A stretch of DNA of 64,000 bases. Source: Shewanella electrica (GTDB lineage: Bacteria > Pseudomonadota > Gammaproteobacteria > Enterobacterales > Shewanellaceae). The position numbers and the translations under genes were made by a program. The notes beneath the pieces are model-generated. The model did not search any database and was not told the DNA's origin. It saw only the letters and a list, made by a program, of their open reading frames with translations. The DNA lies in assembly GCF_022321485.1 (NCBI RefSeq), contig NZ_JAKOGG010000003.1, forward strand, positions 310,001-374,000, read 5' to 3'. Shown piece by piece: positions 44,833 to 52,924 of this stretch; position 1 is the first letter of the stretch; each line of letters starts with the position of its first letter.

Positions 44833-44998
44833 TCATATCGCCTAAATAACGAACGGTTTGTATAAACTATCGTACTTGAGCGTATTTTCAACAGAAAAAG
44901 TCTAAATAACACCCTCTTTACAACAAAATGCATCATGCTGATATGACACCTTTCATGGCAAAATACCCGTAAATTCATCCTAGAAGATAGAGGTAGTA

Positions 44999-45445
44999 AT
45001 GAGTAATAAGATAGTTATTGATGGCGTTCAAGCTAACGTCACGCTTGACCAAGAGTCCGGTCAATATCGAGGGGAATTTGTGGGCCTAAACGGTGGCGCA
45101 GATTTCTATGCCAATGACCTACGACATCTTGAAATTGAAGGCCGTCGCTCACTACAAACCTACATAGCTATCTGTAAAGAAAAGGGATTGTCCTGTATTA
45201 ACGATGGTCCAAATCAAAAAGACACAAGACCGACAGTGAATATCGATGAGTTGCTCAAAACCGTGCGCACATCGGTGCAAGCCTTACCAAGCAGCGATCT
45301 CGAACTTTGCGATCTTGCCAATGAACTAGGTATCGCGCTGGCAAAATTAGTAGGAACGGACAAATCGTATGAGTCAGAAGTGCTATCGGGCATTAAACAT
45401 GGTTTTGATTTAGTTCGTAAAAATGCTGAAGCAGATAATGAATAA
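44999..45445 (+). CDS. HicB-like domain protein, accessory gene
   Basis: The 148-residue protein starts MSNKIVIDGVQANVTLDQESGQYRGEFVGLNGGADFYANDLRHLEIEGRRSL. The GEFVGLNGGADFYA stretch is characteristic of HicB-type antitoxin-fold domains. The remaining 90 residues are helical and unlike HicB's usual DNA-binding tail. No HicA toxin gene is adjacent. AGATAGAGG precedes the ATG. It reads divergently from tniQ and may be the start of right-end cargo. Function is uncertain. Confidence 0.6.
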   Translation: MSNKIVIDGVQANVTLDQESGQYRGEFVGLNGGADFYANDLRHLEIEGRRSLQTYIAICKEKGLSCINDGPNQKDTRPTVNIDELLKTVRTSVQALPSSDLELCDLANELGIALAKLVGTDKSYESEVLSGIKHGFDLVRKNAEADNE

Positions 45446-45611
45446 CAAGAATGGCTTAACACAGCACCCGTTGGGAAAGAAATCATCTAGTTAGTTTAAA
45501 TTTTTCTTGATACCTCCAAATGCACAAATTTAAACCAACACTATTGAAAACACACACCGATAGCCACAATATGAGAATGGTGATAATTTCATCACATTCT
45601 CTAAGGGATTA

Positions 45612-45827
45612 TTGACTATGGCTAAAAATATTCGCGGAAATCACGATGGTGAAAATGGGGAAAATGATTCTTATACCATTACTGGGCGTGGCGTTGTTGA
45701 CCGTAATCGGTTGGTTCAAGAAGTTGAACAAGGCAAGCATCCCAATCACCATGTCGTAAACATCAATGGTGAGGAGTATGTTCGTTCTAACCCCGATTCA
45801 ACAGAATCAAACAATGTTAATAAGTAA
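45612..45827 (+). CDS. DUF3892-type small protein
   Basis: The 71-residue protein (MAKNIRGNHDGENGENDSYTITGRGVVDRNRLVQEVEQGKHPNHHVVNINGEEYVRSNPDS...) fits the small DUF3892 family, in which VQEVEQGK and VVNINGEEYVRSNPD would be the conserved part. Its function is unknown. TAAGGGATT precedes the start. It is 166 bp after the HicB-like gene. Confidence 0.6.
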   Translation: MTMAKNIRGNHDGENGENDSYTITGRGVVDRNRLVQEVEQGKHPNHHVVNINGEEYVRSNPDSTESNNVNK

Positions 45828-46001
45828 TTTATTTTTAATAATCAATTAGTTATTAACAATATAAAGGTACGGCAATAAGTCTTTGGTTTGTTGGTCTTAT
45901 TGCTCACAAATTTTGATATTCATACCGTCCACTTTATATCCAAAACAATGCCTATGTAATAACAGAGTTACAGAATTACTACTCAGAAATATGGAAGTAA
46001 A

Positions 46002-46211
46002 ATGGCAGTTTTGACCCCTCCTGTAATTGAGTCTCTTCAGATTGAGAATTTCATTTACCACGTCATTCGTCACGATTTAGATGATCCATCATTCAACGAT
46101 GAAGTAGCTTTAGAGCAAGAGCAAAAGCAAAAGGAATTTTTTGAGCGACAAATACGGCGAGCATGTGAGGGAACGCAGTTTCTATTTTCTACCCCAGATG
46201 AGAGACTATAA
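46002..46211 (+). pseudogene. Probable N-terminal remnant of a nucleoid-associated (NA37-like) protein
   Basis: The 69-residue frame begins MAVLTPPVIESLQIENFIYHVIRHDLDDPSF ... FFERQIRRACEGTQFLF, reminiscent of the N-terminus of 37-kDa nucleoid-associated proteins of about 330 residues. The resemblance is from memory. The frame stops at 46211, five bases before the IS256-family element begins at about 46216, so most of such a gene would be missing. It could also be a genuine short protein. Confidence 0.45.
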
Positions 46212-46215
46212 AATA

Positions 46216-47492
46216 TTCTGTGTAAGTGGCTGTTTATCATAACGACACACGGTCACCGTACATGATCATAAACTGCGTCATGGCAGGCTTCCAATCTCGC
46301 AGTGGCATTGTCCACTTTTTAGCAATCTGGTGTAAAGCCAGATACAGTAACTTCAGCACCGCATCATCACTTGGGAATGACCTTCTAGTCTTGGTGACCT
46401 GACGCAGGCTGGCATTGAGTGATTCGATGGCATTGGTGGTATAAATGACCTTGCGTATCTCCGGTGGGTAATCGAAGAACACACTAAGCCTTGTCCAGTT
46501 GTCGCGCCAAGATTTGCTGATGCTTGGATGCTGGTTATCCCACGTCTCGGCAAACTGCTCTAATGCCTGCTCAGCCTGTTGCAAGGTGGCTGCACCATAA
46601 ATGGTTTTAAGGTCTGCCGCGACGGCTTTTCGCTCTTTCCAGCTAACGAAGCGCAGGCTGTTGCGGATTTGATGCACAATGCACAGCTGTACCTGCGTTT
46701 TAGGATAAACCGCCTCGATGGCATCCGGGAAGCCTTTGAGGCCATCGACACAGGCAATAAAGATATCTTCCACACCGCAGTTTTTCAGCTCGTTCATCAC
46801 TGACAGCCAGAACTTAGCACCTTCGGTTTGCGCTATCCATAAGCCCAGGAGCTCCTTCTCACCGTCTGTGTTCACGCCAAGGGCCAGATAAACGGACTTG
46901 TTCTGGATGCTGCCTGAATCGCGGCTGCGGACGACTAAACAGTCCAAATACACTATCCGGGTACACTGGGGCCAGTGGCCTGCTGCCAGGCTTTAACCTC
47001 GTCCAGTACGGCATTGGTTACCTGAGAAATAAAGGTCGGCGAGACTTCAACACAATAAGCTTCTTCAAAGTGGGCTTGAATATCACGGGTAGACATACCT
47101 CTGGCGTACAGCGAGACAATTCGCTCATCAAAGCCACCGAGCTGTTTCTCGCCTTTCTTGACGAGCTTAGGCTCAAAGCTGCCATTACGGTCACGCGGCG
47201 TTTCAAGCTCAATGTCGCCGTGAATAGTACGTACTGATTTACGGCTTTTACCGTTGCGTGAGTTGCCAGTATTTTTATCGGCTGCATCATGTTTGGCATA
47301 ACCAAGATGTAGCTCCATCTCGGCTTCAAGTGCACGTTCGGCAAGCTTTTTGGTCAACTGCTTAAGGATACCTTGCTCACCAAACAGGTCTTCTGGGGAT
47401 TTGTAATCAGCTAATAACTGATCGATAAGCTGGTCTGATACTGACATTCTTTATTCCTTTCAAATACATGGATAGAATGCCATTTACACAGA
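46216..47492. mobile_element. IS256-family insertion sequence
   Basis: The element is bounded by imperfect inverted repeats: TCTGTGTAAGTGGC at 46216 and the complement of TCTGTGTAAATGGC ending at 47492 (13 of 14 positions). It contains one transposase region on the minus strand. No matching target duplication was found: the left flank ends ATAAAATAT and the right flank starts with a run of T. That absence, together with the missing CAST right end, suggests a deletion or rearrangement at this point. Confidence 0.85.
46237..47447 (-). pseudogene. IS256-family transposase split by frameshifts
   Basis: Two adjoining frames encode a 164-residue N-terminal part (ending VKAWQQATGPSVPG) and a 238-residue C-terminal part (starting MYLDCLVVRSRD), together the normal length of about 400. 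Around 46953-46975 the family sequence PLAPVYP is read in a third frame between them: one extra G follows CCG and two bases appear to be missing before CCA. The lesion removes continuity just before the first conserved Asp-containing segment (VYLDC). The C-terminal part retains IACVDGLKGFPDAI and TNAIESLNASLR. Two lesions within 25 bp argue for decay rather than programmed frameshifting. Confidence 0.82.
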
Positions 47493-47624
47493 TTTTTTTT
47501 ACACTCTCGCAGCAGATTAATTAATGTGTTAACACCAACTCATTTTACTGCTTGTCTGTGACCTAAAAGAATTGTTCTGTATCCCCGATACGACGCTTAA
47601 AGTGGGAATTTTTCTAGCCCGATT
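47493..47624. other. Non-coding junction between IS256 and the NO-response genes
   Basis: A T run at 47493-47500 is followed by about 120 bp without a gene. No CCATAA-type TnsB repeat or terminal ACA followed by GTTGG was found here, so the CAST right end is not in this stretch as far as can be seen by eye. Confidence 0.55.
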
Positions 47625-47936
47625 TTACGTTTTAGCTTCAGACCAAAAATTGAGATTAAACTGTGCATCATCGCTGAGTTCAATACGATGCCAATATTGT
47701 GGTGGACTAATGGCGAAGCTTCCTGCCGGGATCACCCGTTTAATTTCAGCCTCTTTGGCATGTTCGTCAGCAAAGCCATAGTAAGTGACCACGCCAGCCA
47801 TGACACAAAGCTGTCCAAAAACCCCTGCCGCTGTATTGTGATGACTTAACAGTGCTTGAGGCACATTGTCTTTGGTAAAAAATGGGGTTGAGCGTTGAAT
47901 AGTCCAATCTTTTGGTATACTAAGCTGGTTCATCAT
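47625..47936 (-). CDS. YeaR-like (DUF1971) cupin protein
   Basis: The 103-residue protein resembles E. coli YeaR: STPFFTKDNVPQALLSHHNTAAGVFGQLCVMAGVVTYYGFADEHAKE, IPAGSFAISPPQYWHRIE and FNLNFW. In E. coli yeaR is induced by nitrate and nitric oxide, which fits the NorR-type control here. It is the last gene of a three-gene leftward operon (methyltransferase, reductase, YeaR-like). GAGG precedes two adjacent ATG codons, so the start may be one codon later. The biochemical role is unknown; a tellurite/oxidant-related role is speculated for the family. Confidence 0.82.
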   Translation of the reverse strand: MMNQLSIPKDWTIQRSTPFFTKDNVPQALLSHHNTAAGVFGQLCVMAGVVTYYGFADEHAKEAEIKRVIPAGSFAISPPQYWHRIELSDDAQFNLNFWSEAKT

Positions 47937-47947
47937 ATGGTCCTCAT

Positions 47948-48706
47948 TTACCAGTAATTTTCAAAACTATAATGCCCGGGTGCACGCCTTAAATGTTTAT
48001 TTAACCCACGTTCATTTAACGCGACACCAGTGTCTTTCACCATGGAAGGGTTACCACATAGATAGACAAAACTGCTATCAGGATCGAGGGACAGAGAAGC
48101 CGCCTGCTCCAACGCACCATTGCGGAGCAATTGTGGGATCCGGCCTGATAGTACACCGTTGACGTTTTCTCGAGAGACAATTTTCACGAAGGTTAAGCTA
48201 TGGTGATGCGCCTGCAATTGCGCTATTTGGCTGGCGTACACCAGATCCGCCTCGGTACGAACGGCATGCACTAACACAATTTTCTCAAAAGGTAGCGAGG
48301 GAAATTTGAGCATGGAAATATAAGGGCCAATGCCCGTACCACTCGCCATTAACCATAGTTCTTTGGCATAGCTAGGCACCTCTGCCAAGGTCATAAATCC
48401 ACTAGACTGTTTGCCCACTCCAACAGCATCCCCTTGCTGCAATAGCTGCAATTTGGCGGAAAGCTGCCCATTGGGCGCGGCCACGATCAAGAACTCCAAT
48501 TCGCCAGTTTGTGCATACTCTTGCGGCGAATTCACGATGGAATATGCACGACGGATCCAATCACCTTGCTCGTTTTGCAATGCGAGCTTAGTAAACTGCC
48601 CTGCAACGAACGGTGCAATGTCAGCCTGAACAACAATGGAGAATTGCTGGGCGGTCCAATCGATACGCCGTACGACTTTACCCAATGCTAAAGCTTGTGG
48701 AATCAT
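47948..48706 (-). CDS. Ferredoxin/flavodoxin-NADP reductase-like protein
   Basis: From the ATG at 48706 (GGAGG upstream) the 252-residue protein has the FNR family pattern: FAD-binding RRAYSIVNSP near residue 53, VGKQSSGFMTLAE, the nucleotide-binding LWLMASGTGIGPYISMLKF near 112, VLVHAVRTEADLVY and YLCGNPSMVKDTGVALNERGL, ending in HYSFENYW. It probably transfers electrons from NADPH to a flavodoxin or iron-sulphur partner. It lies between the methyltransferase and YeaR-like genes in an operon with NorR sites, so a supply of electrons for NO detoxification or repair is a fair inference. Confidence 0.87.
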   Translation of the reverse strand: MIPQALALGKVVRRIDWTAQQFSIVVQADIAPFVAGQFTKLALQNEQGDWIRRAYSIVNSPQEYAQTGELEFLIVAAPNGQLSAKLQLLQQGDAVGVGKQSSGFMTLAEVPSYAKELWLMASGTGIGPYISMLKFPSLPFEKIVLVHAVRTEADLVYASQIAQLQAHHHSLTFVKIVSRENVNGVLSGRIPQLLRNGALEQAASLSLDPDSSFVYLCGNPSMVKDTGVALNERGLNKHLRRAPGHYSFENYW

Positions 48707-48759
48707 GCTGCCTCCGAACATTTGTCTCTGTCGATTATGCCACGCTCCCAAATGGCGCT

Positions 48760-49305
48760 TTAGCTAACTTTAGCAAATGACAATACATAGTGGTCAGGGC
48801 AACCGCTCACATCTAAATCGATGACACGAAATCCCGCTTGCTCAACTTCTGCGACCACCATTTGTGGTGAGACTTGGGCTTGCTCACCTTTGAAGTCAAC
48901 AAAAACGATGTGTGCATTAGGCGACACTTGTGCATGCAGATTGTTTAAGAACTGCGTGCGCTCTCGAATAAAGCGATAGGTGTTGGCGACAAAAACCAAG
49001 TCAACGCCATTAGGCAAACAGGGATCGGTCTTAGTGGATTGGCTGATGTCGATATTGCTGTGTGACGATTGCTGAAAGCGGCGCTGCATATAACTTACCA
49101 TATTGGGCTCGCAGTCAATGGCATATACCTTTTGCGCTTGGTCGGCAAAAATGTTGGAAAAATATCCAGTGCCAGCACCAATGTCAGCGACGGTCATATC
49201 ATCGCGAATAGCCAGCCGCTCCAAAATGTAGGATGTTCGTTGCCATTCCTCTCTATTTTCGGCATCAAAAATTAACGTTAGCTTTTCAGGTTCTGCAAAA
49301 CTCAT
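48760..49305 (-). CDS. Class I SAM-dependent methyltransferase, NO-responsive operon
   Basis: The 181-residue protein has SAM motif I VADIGAGTGYFSNIFA near residue 39, the acidic post-II residue in VYAIDCEPNMVSYM and motif IV-like LVFVANTYRFI. It is a small UbiE/TehB-like methyltransferase. It is the first gene behind the sigma-54 promoter at 49450-49465 and three NorR sites. The substrate is unknown. TehB-like enzymes methylate oxyanions or thiols, but that cannot be assigned here. Confidence 0.8.
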   Translation of the reverse strand: MSFAEPEKLTLIFDAENREEWQRTSYILERLAIRDDMTVADIGAGTGYFSNIFADQAQKVYAIDCEPNMVSYMQRRFQQSSHSNIDISQSTKTDPCLPNGVDLVFVANTYRFIRERTQFLNNLHAQVSPNAHIVFVDFKGEQAQVSPQMVVAEVEQAGFRVIDLDVSGCPDHYVLSFAKVS

Positions 49306-49449
49306 TGCACTCTTATCCTTCTAAATCGAGACATACTGCCCATCAGTTGATGCAGTGATAGATGGCGTTAGTGACCCTGCCACTTACTGCTGTTGCGATG
49401 GCTACGCGGCATCGGGTAGCCACGGTTTATCGGCCTGACAATTTGTTAT

Positions 49450-49465
49450 TGCATTGGACATGCCA
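49450..49465 (-). promoter_or_regulatory. Sigma-54 promoter of the methyltransferase-reductase-YeaR operon
   Basis: Read leftwards the sequence is TGGCATG-TCCA-ATGCA, with GG at -24 and GC at -12 at the required spacing. It lies about 145 bp before the methyltransferase start and 55-125 bp downstream of the three NorR-type sites, the usual enhancer geometry. Confidence 0.75.
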
Positions 49466-49519
49466 ATATTCAATATATTGATTTATATTGATTTATTTTT
49501 TAATAAGTAGAAAAAAGAT

Positions 49520-49574
49520 GTCGATATGACATTGTTTTAAATTGTCATATTGACAGCTATACTGTCAATATGAC
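49520..49574. promoter_or_regulatory. Three NorR binding sites (GTCA-N3-TGAC type)
   Basis: GTCGATATGAC (49520-49530), GTCATATTGAC (49544-49554) and GTCAATATGAC (49564-49574) fit the NorR consensus GT-N7-AC with inner CA/TG. E. coli norVW also has three such sites. They lie between norR and the divergent operon, so NorR should activate the operon and may limit its own gene. Confidence 0.85.
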
Positions 49575-49591
49575 AACCAGTGGAGCTTTAA

Positions 49592-51142
49592 ATGGCAGAA
49601 CGCTTACCTCAATGGCTGAGTATCACCAAAGATTTGAACTCAGGATTGAGCCGTGATAATCGATTTGATCGACTGCTAGCGACCATTCGACAAGTGGTTA
49701 ACTGTGATGCCTCGGCCTTGTTGTTACTGCAAGGGCAGCAATTTACGCCACTGGCCATCAATGGCTTGGCAGAGGAAGTGCTCGGCCGCCGCTTTGAAAT
49801 TGACGCGCACCCACGGTTGCAAGCAATTGCTCGTGCCGGAGATATCGTCCGTTTTCCCGCAGACAGTGACTTAGCGGATCCCTATGACGGGCTGATCCCC
49901 AACCACGGTCAACAGCTGCATGTGCATTCCTGTATTGGCTTACCGCTACTAATTGATGACCAATTGATTGGGGCGATCACTATTGATGCTTTTGCACCAG
50001 ATCAGTTTGATAACATCCCTAATGATGAACTGCGCTTTATAAGTGCGTTGGCGGCCAGTGGCTTGCACACGGCATTACTGCTCGACAAGTTGGAACAACA
50101 GACAGAGCGCGAGCCGCTGACCGTGCGCCATAGCATGAAACACGAGATGATTGGTAAATCTGCGGCAATGCAGTCATTACAAGCGCAAATTGATGCCGTA
50201 GCGAGTACAGATCTTACCGTGCTTATCATGGGGGAAACTGGAGTCGGCAAAGAGTTGGTCGCTAGTGCGATTCATCACCGCTCCAAGCGTGTCGATAAGG
50301 CGTTGGTGTATCTTAATTGTGCGGCACTCCCCGAGTCGGTTGCTGAGAGTGAACTCTTTGGTCATGTCAAAGGCGCTTTTACGGGGGCGATAAGTCATCG
50401 AAAAGGGAAATTTGAACAAGCCAACAATGGCACTTTATTTCTCGATGAGGTGGGTGAGCTTTCACTCGCATTACAAGCGAAATTACTGCGTGCACTGCAG
50501 TATGGCGATATTCAGCGAGTCGGGGATGACCGCACGATATTAGTGAACACGCGCATTGTAGCGGCAACCAATAGAAACATGCAAGCGGAGGTAATGGCGG
50601 GGCGATTTAGGGCCGATCTCTATCATAGATTGAGTGTTTTTCCGGTGTTTGTGCCTCCATTACGCGATAGAAATAATGATGTGGTGCTGCTGGCCGGTTT
50701 TTTTGCAGAGCGGATTCGACAAAAGCTCAATATCAAAAGTATTCGGTTTGAGCGGCAAACCATCGACAACCTCAAACATTACCCTTGGCCTGGTAATGTG
50801 CGTGAACTAGAGCATGTCATCAGCCGTGCGGCGGTATTAGCCAATGCGTCCAGCGCCGACGTTAATATTCTTCTTACGCCACACCATCTATCGCTATCTG
50901 GCATTGATAACAGCCATGCCCCCACCGTGAACGCGCTGCAACAGTTAGCGCCTGATCATGCGGGGTTGCCGTGGTCATCTACGGAAGAGTGCAACTTAAA
51001 ACAAGCCACGGCCTCATTTCAAAAACAGCTGATTTTACAATGCTATGAAGATAACCAGCATAATTGGGCTGCTACTGCCCGTGCGCTCGGTATGGATACA
51101 GGGAATCTGCATCGATTAGCCAAGCGGCTCGCCATAAAATAG
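49592..51142 (+). CDS. norR: NorR, nitric-oxide-responsive sigma-54 activator
   Basis: The 516-residue protein has an N-terminal GAF domain (about 20-170) keeping DPYDGL and HVHSCIG, the residues implicated in the non-haem iron centre that senses NO. The AAA+ domain follows, with Walker A GETGVGKE, sigma-54 contact loop GAFTGA and Walker B TLFLDEVGEL, and then a C-terminal Fis-type HTH (NWAATARALGMDTGNLHRLAKRLAIK). NO binding relieves GAF repression of the ATPase. It is divergent from the operon it probably activates. Confidence 0.93.
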   Translation: MAERLPQWLSITKDLNSGLSRDNRFDRLLATIRQVVNCDASALLLLQGQQFTPLAINGLAEEVLGRRFEIDAHPRLQAIARAGDIVRFPADSDLADPYDGLIPNHGQQLHVHSCIGLPLLIDDQLIGAITIDAFAPDQFDNIPNDELRFISALAASGLHTALLLDKLEQQTEREPLTVRHSMKHEMIGKSAAMQSLQAQIDAVASTDLTVLIMGETGVGKELVASAIHHRSKRVDKALVYLNCAALPESVAESELFGHVKGAFTGAISHRKGKFEQANNGTLFLDEVGELSLALQAKLLRALQYGDIQRVGDDRTILVNTRIVAATNRNMQAEVMAGRFRADLYHRLSVFPVFVPPLRDRNNDVVLLAGFFAERIRQKLNIKSIRFERQTIDNLKHYPWPGNVRELEHVISRAAVLANASSADVNILLTPHHLSLSGIDNSHAPTVNALQQLAPDHAGLPWSSTEECNLKQATASFQKQLILQCYEDNQHNWAATARALGMDTGNLHRLAKRLAIK

Positions 51143-51189
51143 CATGGCTAAGCTTTATGGGCGTTACGCTCTCCACGTCGGAAAAGACG

Positions 51190-52725
51190 TTACTTAAGCC
51201 CCAGTCTTTGCGCCAATTTATGCAGATTACTGGCATCAACCTTAAGTAATCTGGCGGCGTTGGCCCAATTGTATTGGGTCTCTATGAGTGTGTGCTGCAG
51301 TAATTGCCGTTGGAAATCATTGACCTGTTGCTTGAGTGACCCCTCCCTATGACTTGGGACCGCGACAGCAGCTGGCACCAACGACGTTTGATGCGCAACC
51401 GTATGGCGTAGCTCTTGATCGAGATGGCATGGTTCAATGGTGACGATCTCCTTTTTATCAGCACCTTGGCTAACAGTACGTAATGCCGCGCGACTAATAA
51501 CATGTTCCAACTCTCGTACATTACCAGGCCAGCGATATTGCAATAGTAGCTGCTCGGTTGTTGGCGCAAGGATTAAACTGCGAAAACTGAAACGGCTGCG
51601 ATTACACTCTACAAAATAGCCCGCCAATAACAGAATGTCGTCACCCCGCTCACGCAGTGGTGGAATGACCACGGGGTATACGGTTAAGCGATGATAAAGA
51701 TCTGCTCGAAAGTCGCCACACTTTACCATCTCCACAAGATTTCGGTTTGTTGCTGCAATAATGCGGACATTAACCTTGATTTGCTTATCAGCCCCTAGAC
51801 GTTGGATCTCACCATTTTGCAGCGTACGTAGTAGTTTTGCTTGTATGGTAAGTGGTAGTTCGCCTATTTCGTCCAAAAACAGAGTACCACCGTCAGCAGC
51901 CTCAATACGGCCTGCGCGCTCTGTTGTCGCGCCAGAAAATGCACCTTTGACATGACCAAATAATTCACTTTCAACCAGCGTTTCTGGCAATGCGGCACAG
52001 TTTACATGGATCATTGGGGACGTATTTCTTAGTGACTTTTGGTGCAGACGCCAAGCAAACAACTCTTTGCCGACTCCCGTCTCGCCACGGAGCAAAACCG
52101 GCAGATCTGAAGCCGCTACCGTGTCAATTTCTCGCAGTAAGTCTTGCATGAGCATATGTTGACCAATTAGCTCCTGAGTCACACTCATACCGGGGCTTTT
52201 AAGATGCAATTGCTCATCTCGCCGTCGTAAGCTTGTTACCTCGCGCTCTAGTCGATTAAGCCTTACCACTGTCTCACAGTAGCGTGCCAACTGAGGTATT
52301 AACGCAATCTGCTCCGAGCTAAAATGCTGTTTTTCTATCGAGTCTAGCGTTAGTACCCCCCAACATTTGCCATCGGGCCACAGGCTTATTCCCATACAAT
52401 CATGCACTGGTAGCGGAACATTCTGCTGGGTTTCTAGCAAGCCGTCATAAGGATCGGGTAATGGTGAATCTGGCGCAAAATGTACTAACTCACGTGTCGC
52501 TAGAATCTTTTCAAGACGAGGATGATGCCTAATCGCAAATCGACGACCATGGGTGGTGGTCACTAAGCCAACCAGTGCTACAGGTTTTAACATGTCGCCA
52601 TCAAGCTGCAGTAAACCAACGGCGCTACAGGCAAAGAGTTGTTGTATTTGCAGTACGAGATGGCGCAGCCGCAGTTGCGGCGCTTGCTCATGAGTTAGGT
52701 CGTAACAATCCGGCAGAAACGGCAT
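51190..52725 (-). CDS. Second NorR-family sigma-54 activator
   Basis: From the ATG at 52725 the 511-residue protein has the same GAF (keeping DPYDGL and VHDCMG), AAA+ and HTH layout as the neighbouring NorR. The sigma-54 contact loop reads GAFSGA in place of GAFTGA, a conservative Thr-to-Ser change. Walker A is GETGVGKE. An in-frame ATG at 52758 would place the N-terminus over the operator sites; the lower one has GGTGA upstream. It is divergent from hmp, whose sigma-54 promoter it presumably activates in response to NO. The two norR genes converge tail to tail. Confidence 0.88.
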   Translation of the reverse strand: MPFLPDCYDLTHEQAPQLRLRHLVLQIQQLFACSAVGLLQLDGDMLKPVALVGLVTTTHGRRFAIRHHPRLEKILATRELVHFAPDSPLPDPYDGLLETQQNVPLPVHDCMGISLWPDGKCWGVLTLDSIEKQHFSSEQIALIPQLARYCETVVRLNRLEREVTSLRRRDEQLHLKSPGMSVTQELIGQHMLMQDLLREIDTVAASDLPVLLRGETGVGKELFAWRLHQKSLRNTSPMIHVNCAALPETLVESELFGHVKGAFSGATTERAGRIEAADGGTLFLDEIGELPLTIQAKLLRTLQNGEIQRLGADKQIKVNVRIIAATNRNLVEMVKCGDFRADLYHRLTVYPVVIPPLRERGDDILLLAGYFVECNRSRFSFRSLILAPTTEQLLLQYRWPGNVRELEHVISRAALRTVSQGADKKEIVTIEPCHLDQELRHTVAHQTSLVPAAVAVPSHREGSLKQQVNDFQRQLLQHTLIETQYNWANAARLLKVDASNLHKLAQRLGLK

Positions 52726-52780
52726 GGTTAATTTCACCCTAATGGTTGTTTTTACCATTTATTTTAGGGTTTTTTCTACC
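52726..52780. promoter_or_regulatory. Three GGT-N7-ACC sites, probable operators of the second NorR
   Basis: GGT-N7-ACC occurs at 52726-52738, 52744-52756 and 52768-52780; the last is extended to TTAGGGT-N6/7-ACCCTAA. All keep the GT-N7-AC frame of NorR sites but lack the CA/TG inner bases of the sites at 49520-49574. They lie 44-98 bp upstream of the hmp sigma-54 promoter. The first abuts the start codon of the second norR gene, suggesting autorepression. Confidence 0.7.
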
Positions 52781-52823
52781 CTAATCAAATAACCATTTAT
52801 ATATATTTCAACAGATTAGTGAT

Positions 52824-52839
52824 TGGCACGTTAGTTGTA
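52824..52839 (+). promoter_or_regulatory. Sigma-54 promoter of hmp
   Basis: TGGCACG-TTAG-TTGTA matches the -24/-12 consensus (TGGCACG-N4-TTGCA) except for one base. The hmp start codon is 85 bp downstream. Confidence 0.85.
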
Positions 52840-52924
52840 ATTACTTCATTAAGACAGTGAGCCCTCCGTAGAAAAACTGCGATAGCGTTCATACTCTTGC
52901 ATCACTATATGGAGTAAAAATTCG

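Larger units (their letters stand above)
31488..46215. mobile_element. Type I-F3 CRISPR-associated Tn7-like transposon (CAST)
   Basis: The element carries the heteromeric transposase tnsA-tnsB-tnsC, the targeting module tniQ-cas8/5-cas7-cas6, a CRISPR array, a separate homing mini-array, an Xre regulator and cargo. No cas1 or cas2-3 is present, as expected for I-F3. The left limit at 31488 is exact: TGT followed by four TnsB-type repeats. The right limit is not; the listed end is the point where an IS256-family element begins, and no matching right end was found by eye. If the insertion was simple, GTTGG (31483-31487) would be the 5-bp target duplication. Base composition is visibly lower in GC than the housekeeping block. 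Confidence 0.9.

Noticed and set aside
44936-44966. ATATGACACCTTTCATGG as a TnsB-type repeat of the missing right end
   Set aside because: Too weak, single copy, and lies in the promoter region of the next gene with tniQ on the other side and no ACA terminus.
46205-47501. Target-site duplication of the IS256 element
   Set aside because: Flanks read ATAAAATAT on the left and a T run on the right; no 8-9 bp identity at any plausible boundary.
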